Assembly (NCBI GenBank): GCA_018136815.1
Contig: CM030938.1
Span: 5,612,638-5,676,637 of the forward strand
Length of the DNA: 64,000 bases
Origin: Isochrysis galbana
Lineage: Eukaryota; Haptophyta; Isochrysidales; Isochrysidaceae
Direction of reading: 5' to 3'
This document shows positions 40,440 through 48,930 of the stretch, piece by piece (positions within the stretch are counted from its first letter, which is position 1; every line of letters starts with the position of its first letter). Position numbers and translations under genes: made by a program. Below the pieces are notes generated by a model that was given only the letters and a program-made list of their open reading frames with translations, had not been told where the DNA came from and ran no database searches.

Positions 40440-43353
40440 TAACCCGGACCATCGAGCGAAGAAGCTTATGAATGTGCTCGTCCGATCCACACTCTCCGCA
40501 GCCAGCCTCACACAGAAAGCGGATATATGGCTGACAGATGACGGGGTTGTGAGCACCGTCTCCCGTGCCATATTTCCAGCTTCGCTGGATGGAGTGCCAG
40601 GAGGAGCGTGAGGTCGGAAAGCGCAGAAGGCACAGCCGTTTTCGTTCGTCCATTCGGTGATTCCCCTATTGATATCGTCCGTCCGTGGAGTTTCCATTGA
40701 ATTATCGGCCGGTCGGCACTTTGCTAGCGCCGCCGAGACCCTTGGGTGCTTGGCATAGCCTGCTACGGCCAGAAGCGGGCTCGGGCCCGATTCCAAAGCT
40801 CGGGCGTCCACCGGGATACGCCCAAATCGGGCGGTAGCCCTTGGCCGTTCGCCGGCGGATCGCAGCGACGGCTGGGCGGCCGAGACGAGCCTCCTTTCGA
40901 CCCGGTGGATCGTCAGTATAGCCGGCAACGGTGAGTTGGAGTGGTAACTTGCCGGCGGTGCAGCAGCCCGATAATCAGGCTTCGAAGCAGGCGAATGTCC
41001 CTGTCCGCGAAGAGCTTCCGCCACGGTAGCTTGGACGGCCGCCTGCACGGCGGCAACCATGTCGTGGTCGAAGCGGTCTTCTGGGACGAGGAAGTCTCGT
41101 TCTTTGCCTCGCCTGAGGCCTTAGTGCGTACGCTAGCCACGGTTTGCTTCGTCAAGGGCCGGGATTGATGACGCTTCACCCGGGCCTGCTCGTAAGGGCT
41201 GAGGTACCGTTGGCAGAGGTTGACGCACGAGAGCGCCGACCGACCTAGCTCGTGGTTCTCTACGCGGAAACGAGTCTCCGCGAGCACCTCCGCAAATTTA
41301 ATAGCATTATCGACGCCGCGCTGAGGATCAACCTTATCGTTCCGGAATGATTTCTTCGAACCTCTGGTTGATCTCATGGGCCATGTTTGGGTGATCCCAC
41401 ACGTTGGTGGAGTCAACCGCGGAATCGCCAAGCTTGCGGATGTAGGCGCGAACCAAATTCTTGCTGAGCTCACATAGATCAGCGCCGGCCTCGCGCTCCC
41501 TCATGCGGTCCCACTCCATCGACGCCGAGTCTTTCGCGAAACCATCGGCCCCGTTGCGAAGGTCCCGTCGCATTTGCGAAGAAGGACGTCAGCAGCGAGG
41601 ACAGGGTTGAGAGCGAGAGCGCGATCCTCCACTAGATCAAGGAGGAAGGCGAAGATGCGGGAATTGCCGCTGGAATTGGCGCCGGCTGCCGCGAGGAGGG
41701 AGGTAAATATTTCGCGATGATCGCAGCCGAGCGCTAGTGCCCGCTCCAACGGCTTGATGAGCGTGAGTCGAAATTCGTTCCAGGCTGTTGCCGCGTTTGC
41801 ACGTTATCGGAGGCGAGGGCCTTGGGAAGCGGAGCTCCGAAAGCTCTTTGCCCATCCTGACCTGATGGTGAAGGGTTTGCTCGGCTGAAAAGCGGCTACG
41901 CACCCATTTGAGCAAGTGGTCCTCCTCCATGAAAATTCGGCAATGCCAAACGTTCCCCCAGGGAGAGGTTGCTCTTCAAAATGGTGTGGATGAGCTCATG
42001 CTCGTCGGAGTCGCGGTAAAGTGCGGCCAGATCGCGTGAGGGCAGGGCGAGGAGATTTTTCCACTCGCTTACAACTGCCTCTCGCTCATCCATCCCACCG
42101 CAAGGCAGGGGTCGCGAGGGTGGCGGAACGGCACCACGGGGTCGGGCCCCGGTAAGGGCTCTGATCCTGGCGGCGGGATTCCGATTTGGAGGTCGGGTAC
42201 GCCGACCGTGGAACCTAGTAGCCGGAGAGGCGTGCCCTTTTGGTCTAGGGCAGGAGGCTCGTCCATGGATGTTCCTTCTGAGCGGCCTAGCAGAATCCGC
42301 AGCCGCCTCGGTCCGATCCATGGACGGACTTGAAGGGGCTCTTGGCGGGCTTGGAGTAGCTGAGTCAGGGCTTTGAACCCTGCTTCAACTTGATCCCGGA
42401 GAAGCCCCTCCCTCGCCTCTGCCGCGGCAAGGGATGACTGTAGGCGCTCCACAGCCCCTTTTAGGGTGTTGGTCTGCGCTTGAAGCCTTGCCATTTCCGC
42501 ATCCTGACGCGCCGCGGCCGTCTCGATCGGGGTGATCTCTTGATCAAGACCCCTTTTGATGACGGCGGGGCATAGTCCCGGTAAGCGGGGCTTCGGAAGC
42601 TGATCCCTCCCCTTCACCGACCTCAGACTCATCATCTCGAAGGTGAGGAGGGGGTCAAACTGAATCAGAGGGAGGGGACCCTCCTCCACCTCATTGGCCA
42701 ACTCAGCGACGCTGAAGTTGGCCTCATGCGGGAGAGGGTCATGCTCCACCATGGCCCGCTGTGATTGCACCCGGTGGGTGCCGAAGGAAGCGGACAAATC
42801 CTCGCCATCCGCCACGAGCTGATCGGAGCCAGTCGTGGAGATAGCAGCCGGGTGATGGGTGCCATTGGTGTAGCCTCAGAAGCCGTGGGATCACTCGGAC
42901 ATCCACGGGAGCAAAAGCTGCAGCGGGCAGAGAAGGTTCCCTGAGGGGTTCCTCCTCTGCGGCCGAGGACGCAAGCTTCGATTTCGTGCTTGTCGAGTCG
43001 AGCGCTACCGGAGGGCTCTGAGCCACTCCGTCGCGAGCGGCACCGGCGGCTAGCGCGGCGCTTTGTCCCTCCTCCCCACCGGGAGTCGGGTGAATGAAAT
43101 TCTGGACTGGGTCGGGCAACCCCATTCGGGTGTATGGACAGGGAACGAACGGCGAACGAAGGACTGTGGGGCGGCGAGGCGCTCCTAGCGGCCCTAGTGT
43201 GATGGGTTGTAAGAGATTGTTAGACCTACAAAGAACTCTTCCCTCAGGGAGGGAGCCTAGGCTGCTTGAGTGCAGCGACGCAGCGAACAACGACGGACAA
43301 CGAGCTGAGAACAACAGGATACACCGACTCACGAACACACCGGAATCATTCAC
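40440..43353 (-). pseudogene. gag: Gag, copy next to the gap, many single-base losses
   Basis: Segments of the same Gag encoded intact at 48931-51813 are scattered over all three minus frames here (for example FAEVLAETRFRVENHELGRS and RQDAEMARLQAQTNTLKGA). Every break I compared is a single-base loss in a homopolymer relative to the intact copy, and they become denser toward the gap at 44109. This fits a low-quality contig end better than a true pseudogene. Confidence 0.75.
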
Positions 43354-44108
43354 CCAAAAAGCAAATTATCAAGCAACCGCGACCCCAAATCACCGATAAC
43401 TCAAACACGTCGCGAGAGACGGAGAGAGAGAGCGAGAGAGAGAGAGACTCCGCAGCGACGGCCGAGCGTGTCTCCGTTGTAACTTCCCACGTAGCGGAGA
43501 GTCCGAAGGGGAGCGTCCTGTCGCGCGACCACGGCGATCACTTTGGATACAGATCGCAACGAGATGTCTTCACGACCGAAAATCTTGCCGTTGAGCGTGA
43601 ACCTTCTAGACGCTTCTAACGAACAACCCTGAGTAGCAACCAAGGGGAAGAAACACCAAAGGGGCCAAGGCTTGCATGTAACTTGCATCAAGGGGAAAGA
43701 TTCCCTCACCTAGGAAGCGAACCTACACCGATCTCCAAGGGGAGATGGCAAATTAAACCTCAAATCTCGAGCGGCTAGAGCAACCGACTCGCTCGCCAAA
43801 ACCTTGACCGAGAAGAAAGAAGCAAGGACCTACAAGCCAAGGGTAGCGGACCTAGGGAATGTGAGAGGAAGTTTCCGAACGCCAACGCGAACGCCAAACG
43901 CGGAAGGCAACGAAACCCTAACCAGGCCAAGCGAACCTACGAAGAACAGGCCTGGACGACACAACGAAAGTGAGTGAGCAAGTCCCAAGCAAGAACCGGA
44001 ACCAACAAGAACAACAAGCCTTGCAAGAAGCTAAACAAGCCTTCACAAGGTAACTCGAGAGCCTGAGACAAGCGCGCAGCGAGTGACAGGCGACCTGGCT
44101 CCTTTGGT
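42991..44108 (-). repeat. Middle LTR, cut by the assembly gap
   Basis: Begins TGTCGAGTCGAG exactly like the other two LTRs and is collinear with 51514-52644, then stops at the N run. At the position where the outer LTRs differ (GTAGTGGAGAG versus GTAGCGGAGAG) it carries the C of the 51514-52846 LTR. It has several one- to three-base losses, again growing toward the gap. Confidence 0.85.
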
Positions 44109-44208
44109 NNNNNNNNNNNNNNNNNNNNNNNNNNNNNNNNNNNNNNNNNNNNNNNNNNNNNNNNNNNNNNNNNNNNNNNNNNNNNNNNNNNNNNNNNNNN
44201 NNNNNNNN
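44109..44208. other. Assembly gap, exactly 100 N
   Basis: A 100-N placeholder of unknown true size. The sequences on its two sides overlap each other's copies (35703-44108 and 44209-52644). Confidence 0.99.
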
Positions 44209-45485
44209 TTGTGCGATCTTTGATCGGATGCCAAAAACCAGAGGCTAATCGAGAGTACATAAGAAGAGAACTGAGCGCCTTGGCCGGATGCTAGCTATCG
44301 ATAGCCTCCACAATGAGGGGTAGAGGGCTATCCTCGACGCGTAGCTTGGCGTTCGTGTCGCGGTAGTCCACGCAGAATCGAACGGAGCCATCTTTCTTGC
44401 TGACCAGGACTACTCGGGAAGCCCAAGCCGAATTTGACTGCGATAATGCCGGCGGCTTCCATCTTGGCTACCTCCTCTTCTATGATGAGCTCGCCTGCGC
44501 GGCCCACTCTAGACGGAGCGTGCCGGTGAGGAACAGCGCCGGGGTTGAGTGGCAACTCCACCTCGAGAACGTGCGTATGGTTTGGAGCCCCCGGGTGCAA
44601 CGCGAAAGCTTTGATGCGCCGGGCCAAGAGTTGGCGTACTTCTTCTCGTTGATCGTCGGACAGAAGCCGGTCTGGATCGATGGTGGCTGAGTCGAGTAGA
44701 GATCGTTGCTCCTCGCTCAGCGCGGTGACAGGGTCACCATCCCCCTCGCTTCCAGTCGGAGTCCAGCCCCGGTGCAACTTGAAACGCACCTGGAGCGAAG
44801 CTATCGGATGCAGAGACGGCAGGGTCAGCGCATCGACTCCGGTGTGGATGATCGTCACCGCGATGCGATGATCGTCCGTGGGCGTGACCACCGTGGGCAT
44901 TACGAGAGGGGACGAATCGAGAGCCTCGCGATTTGGTAGGCGGTCGACCAGCATCGCGCAGTCCGAATGATCTCGGAGAGCTAGCGGAACCCTGACCCAG
45001 ATGGTTGCGCGGTGGAAGGCAGGAATCGTCACCGCTTGCTCCGTATAGAGAAGATATTCGGACGAGGTAGACGCCGGAGCTTTGGCCGCAAACTCGTCGG
45101 CAGACTCAAAGAGAGGTGTATAGAGTGGCTGTCTAGCATCAGCAGCAGCCTCACCCTCCGATCCGGCCGGGATCTCTCGTGTTCCCGTCGACCTCTCCAG
45201 AAAGTCGACAGTCAGCGGCTGTCCGGGTGACATCGAGATAGCTCCGACGAAGCCGGAGTCCGCGACTGGGGGCGGCGCCGTGGAAACTCTGACTACGCAT
45301 TCGGAAAGGACTCTTGAAGAGTCTTCTGAATCGCCAGAGGCAGGACGGAGGCGGAGGCTTCCTTCCGAGCTCGCGGCGTCGAGAGAAATGGTAGCGGAGT
45401 GAGCGGCCAAAAAATCGTTCCCGAGCAGCAGCATCGGGTTTCCTTCGATGACCGCGAACGAATGACGGAAGAGGCGACCGGACAA
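44209..45485 (-). pseudogene. pol: Retrotransposon pol, partial copy beside the gap
   Basis: Matches 35703-36990 of the first copy: from the end of the protease spacer (LFRHSFAVIEGNPMLLLGND) to the first part of the reverse transcriptase, where it meets the gap. Within 100 bp of the gap it lacks several single bases of homopolymers (for example near 44216, 44225 and 44232). The protease and methyltransferase lie in another frame because one C is missing near 45511. Confidence 0.8.
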
Positions 45486-48343
45486 GGAGAAGACGAGGCT
45501 AGCCCGGCCCTAGTGATGAGAGGAAGGCCGTCCGGCCCATGTAGGTTGGGGACGGTAGCGTCCGATACGCGTTCGACGCAAGCGTCTTCAGGTAGTCGAT
45601 CGAGAAGAGCAGTGGTGATTACTGACGGGCCCGCTCCAGTGTCAGCCAGGGTGCTGTTCACCGTGAGGGCAACGTCCGGGAGAACGAACCCTTGAGCTGC
45701 GCGGTCGCCATCGGCACGGCAGACCACGAGATCGCGGACATAGAGGCAGTGACGAGGGTAGAGCGGCGGCGGAGTGTCCGCGATAGATTCTACTGGAAGC
45801 GAGGTTCCGGCTCCGGGTGACGGGGTGGTTGGATTGGAGGCTGGCCTGGACGGAGAAGGTTCATCGACGTGGGGCACTCGCTCGATAGCGGCGGCTACCG
45901 TCTGCGGCACGAATGGTATTGAAGAGTATGGGGATGCCTTTGCCGAACTAGAGGGGTTAGGCACGCCATCATAGCCTAGCCCTCGACGGTCCGTCGGATG
46001 CCGAGGTTGATCCATTTGGCGTGACCATTCCTTCTCCAGGGACTTCTGCAAGTCTGTCTTCGGAAGCTTCGACAACTCGGAAAATCCGGCCGCACTGAGG
46101 CCCCTAGCGGCAGCCCCATCGCCACACAATGCCTGTGGAGTACCTTCTCCGTCGGCGGCGTCGGAGGGCTTGGTCTCGAGGGCCTGCATGCTCCGGTGTT
46201 CTGGAGTCTCGGGCGTATCATCTTCTCCCGAGTCCAGCCCAACATCCCCGTTTTCAAGTGGCCTTTCGGCTACGACCGAACCGGTCGGTTCGGCCACTCC
46301 TTCGTCGCCAGCCGTGAAGGAGGCGCTCGGAGATAGTGCATTGATGCCTTGAGAGCCCAGTCGAGACAAGATGGGAGGTTCCGACGGCTCCGCAGCTGCC
46401 GCTTGCTCAGCGATTTCTTGGGCGATGGAAGGCGTGACATCCTGCCACCGATGGACCCCCGAAATTACATCACGATCGAAGACCTGCCACTTGCTGCGGC
46501 GCTTCTTCACCGTGTTTGGAGGGCCTGGCGTTGTAGAGCGGTCCCTTATGGGCCACTCCCACGGCGTGAAGCGGTCTCCTTTCGCCTCGGTCCCGTCTTG
46601 CGATACGTTAGTTTCCGAGTCCTCCTGATGAAGCAGGCGAGACGCATCGGCAACGGGGCCTACGTCCGGGATCACGACAACCGAATCAGACACTAGCGAA
46701 CCGCTGGGAGGCGTGAGGTGAGAGCTAGAAGCTGCTTCGCCTCTCCCCTCCATGAAGCGAGCCAGAGCCGTCCTCGGCTCAGCCAGTTCGAAGCCGGTCG
46801 AGCAGAGCGAAGGGCGTTCTCTCAAGCTGGCAGCAGCTTGGGAAATTGCCCAGTCCACCGTGAAGTCGAGCGAACGCGACGCCTTGGCTTTGCGCGCATA
46901 ACGGCGCAAGACTGGCATCCACTGGGCCGCCATTGCACCGGCAATGCCCACATAGGTGCGGCTGCGAAGGGCGCCACGGTGGGGCGACGGCGATAGATCC
47001 GCCATCGCGGATAGACGTCCCTCGACAATCTTCGAAGGCTGCAGGGGCGGGAGTGAAGCCGTCAGGTACAGGCCAGTTGCTTTTTGATGGCCCGTGCCGT
47101 GCTGCCACGGCTGCACAAACTGCCGCGGTCGCAACCCCCCGACTAAGGCGGAGGCTTCCGCGTGCATTCGAGGATTTTCGACGGCAACGAAAGGCGCGTC
47201 GGCGCTCGCCATGGCGAGGAAGACTCTAGCGGCGGATTCGAGAGCCTGGCGTCGTCCCGGCTCCCGATCGAGCCACTGGCAACTCACCGCCGACAAATAC
47301 GTGCACGGCGGATGCGCGACCACGAGGTCCCAACCTAGATTTTGAATGTGAAGAGCATCTCCGCAGAAGTGGGGAATGTAGTCGATCTCCGACGGTCGTA
47401 GATCGCACGTCGCGACGTGCGCTCCGGCGAGTAGGAACATCGAAGACACGACCCCGCTAGCTTCACCGACGACCAGAACGCGGGGTGGAGGAATCCCCTC
47501 GGCCGCGTCGAACGTCACGGCGTCGTGGATCGCTGCTAACTCAGCGCAAAGCTCGTCGAAATGCGTCGGCAACACGGCAGAGGGCGATGCATGAGTGCTC
47601 GCGTCCGGCCGCCGCAAGGCTAGAGCAGCTTCGGCGAGATGGCGGGGCAAGATGACGGAGGAACCGCTAGCCCAGGCACGGGAGGCGGCTAACATTTGAA
47701 GCTCGCGCGTAGGGGCGCGGGCAGTTTCAGTAGACTTGGCGGCCGAGGAACAACCAACCACGGCGATCCGGTGGATGGCCTCGGCAGTGGAATTCAGGGG
47801 AAGGAGATCGTCGCCCTCGAGTTTCGGTGGGCTAGACATGAAGGGGGTTGGCTCCGGCGGGCGATCCCTGGAACGGGGATCCTCCGGAGAGCCGAGAGAA
47901 AGAGGAGACGCCGGCGTCCGTATGGTGCGCGACGAGAGATCGTAATCGACGGCCCCTGCGTCTCCCGAGTCTGGGGTGGCCACGGCGTGAGCGCGGAAAG
48001 CCGCAGCTCCCTTGGAACCTTCAACTTCATTGACTCCGGAAGCCGACCCTTCCGGGTCGGTAACCAGGTCAGAAACGAGAACGGGTGCAACTTCGAGACG
48101 AGAGAATGAACACGATGACGGAGAAATATAACGAACCGCGGAGAGAGGTGAGGAGGAGGCACTAGTCTCCGCCTCTACAGCACGAGAACCTACAGTAGAC
48201 AACGACAATTCGTCCGCAGAGCGGCTCCGGCTATGGCCCTTGGGAGAGAGGTCTCCAGTGGGGTCCCGCCGGGAAAGAGCAGAAACAGGTAGAGCAGCAA
48301 CAACGTTTTCGGACGCGGCAGCGGCCACGTCGGACCTATCCAT
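45293..48343 (-). CDS. Retrotransposon ORF2 N-terminal part with intact methyltransferase and protease
   Basis: A 1016-residue frame. Residues 1-250 are Ser/Ala-rich and low in structure. Residues about 285-478 form a Rossmann-type DNA-methyltransferase-like domain: VLVVGEASGVVSSMFLLAG (SAM-binding motif), ATCDLRPSE, WDLVVAHPPCTYL (catalytic-type PPC loop, near 343), VAVENPRMH, then FVQPWQHGTGHQKATGLYL and SRTYVGIAGAMAAQW. This order matches a family of phage and prophage methyltransferase-like proteins (CEFSG...HPPCTYL...IAVENP...QPWQFGH...ATCLWL) that is related to C5-cytosine methylases. The retropepsin motif LADTGAGPSVITTALLDRL lies near 896. A lost C at about 45511 shifts the last 70 residues out of frame. 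Confidence 0.85.
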   Translation of the reverse strand: MDRSDVAAAASENVVAALPVSALSRRDPTGDLSPKGHSRSRSADELSLSTVGSRAVEAETSASSSPLSAVRYISPSSCSFSRLEVAPVLVSDLVTDPEGSASGVNEVEGSKGAAAFRAHAVATPDSGDAGAVDYDLSSRTIRTPASPLSLGSPEDPRSRDRPPEPTPFMSSPPKLEGDDLLPLNSTAEAIHRIAVVGCSSAAKSTETARAPTRELQMLAASRAWASGSSVILPRHLAEAALALRRPDASTHASPSAVLPTHFDELCAELAAIHDAVTFDAAEGIPPPRVLVVGEASGVVSSMFLLAGAHVATCDLRPSEIDYIPHFCGDALHIQNLGWDLVVAHPPCTYLSAVSCQWLDREPGRRQALESAARVFLAMASADAPFVAVENPRMHAEASALVGGLRPRQFVQPWQHGTGHQKATGLYLTASLPPLQPSKIVEGRLSAMADLSPSPHRGALRSRTYVGIAGAMAAQWMPVLRRYARKAKASRSLDFTVDWAISQAAASLRERPSLCSTGFELAEPRTALARFMEGRGEAASSSHLTPPSGSLVSDSVVVIPDVGPVADASRLLHQEDSETNVSQDGTEAKGDRFTPWEWPIRDRSTTPGPPNTVKKRRSKWQVFDRDVISGVHRWQDVTPSIAQEIAEQAAAAEPSEPPILSRLGSQGINALSPSASFTAGDEGVAEPTGSVVAERPLENGDVGLDSGEDDTPETPEHRSMQALETKPSDAADGEGTPQALCGDGAAARGLSAAGFSELSKLPKTDLQKSLEKEWSRQMDQPRHPTDRRGLGYDGVPNPSSSAKASPYSSIPFVPQTVAAAIERVPHVDEPSPSRPASNPTTPSPGAGTSLPVESIADTPPPLYPRHCLYVRDLVVCRADGDRAAQGFVLPDVALTVNSTLADTGAGPSVITTALLDRLPEDACVERVSDATVPNLHGPDGLPLITRAGLASSSPCPVASSVIRSRSSKETRCCCSGTIFWPLTPLPFLSTPRARKEASASVLPLAIQKTLQESFPNA

Positions 48344-48930
48344 AGAACCTAGAGCAGAAGATGATACCGAGTCGACAGCCCCGAGGGCTTCACAACTGAT
48401 TGTTTACGAAACGAAGAGACCGAAGACGCGTCGAATCCACCTAGCCCACCCCCTTGGGCAGGGCCGTCGGGGGGTGAATCCAGGGATGAAGATGCGACGA
48501 AAGACCTAGGAGAGTTAGAAGAAACCGATGACAGCATAGTATCCGTAGAAATAGATTCCAAGAGGGGCAGCGAGCGAGAATCGGCCCCTAACATCCTAAT
48601 AGCGTGCGGAGTAATAGAAGAACTTGTAGACGTACACGAATTTCGGAGAGTCGGGTCGCGACTATCTCCGGGGCAAACCTGTTTCCAGGAGCCCGGGTCA
48701 AGTGTCGACTCCGGCTTCCGAGATAGCCGTCCGGCGGGGGCTTCAGCCGGCGAGGCGGCTCCCACCGTCGAAGACTGAATGGAGCTAGAGACAGGGGGAG
48801 AATCGCCGCGTTGACAGCTCTTCTCCCCAAGCGACGTAGGGATCGGATCGGGATGGTGGTGGTGGCGTTCGGGCCCACCGCCCGAGATGTTCTCCGCCAG
48901 GGTTTGAGGGACGGGGACCCCGCCGGACCC
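48344..48930 (-). other. Gag-ORF2 spacer of the retrotransposon
   Basis: Holds a separate open stretch of about 139 codons (48765-48349), Ser-rich, ending six bases before the ORF2 ATG. No slippery heptamer is obvious. How ORF2 is translated (reinitiation, frameshift, splicing) cannot be told. Confidence 0.4.

Noticed and set aside
46915-47485. Methyltransferase as bacterial or phage contamination
   Set aside because: It is in frame with a eukaryotic chromovirus pol, between LTRs with a target duplication in algal-type repeat DNA.
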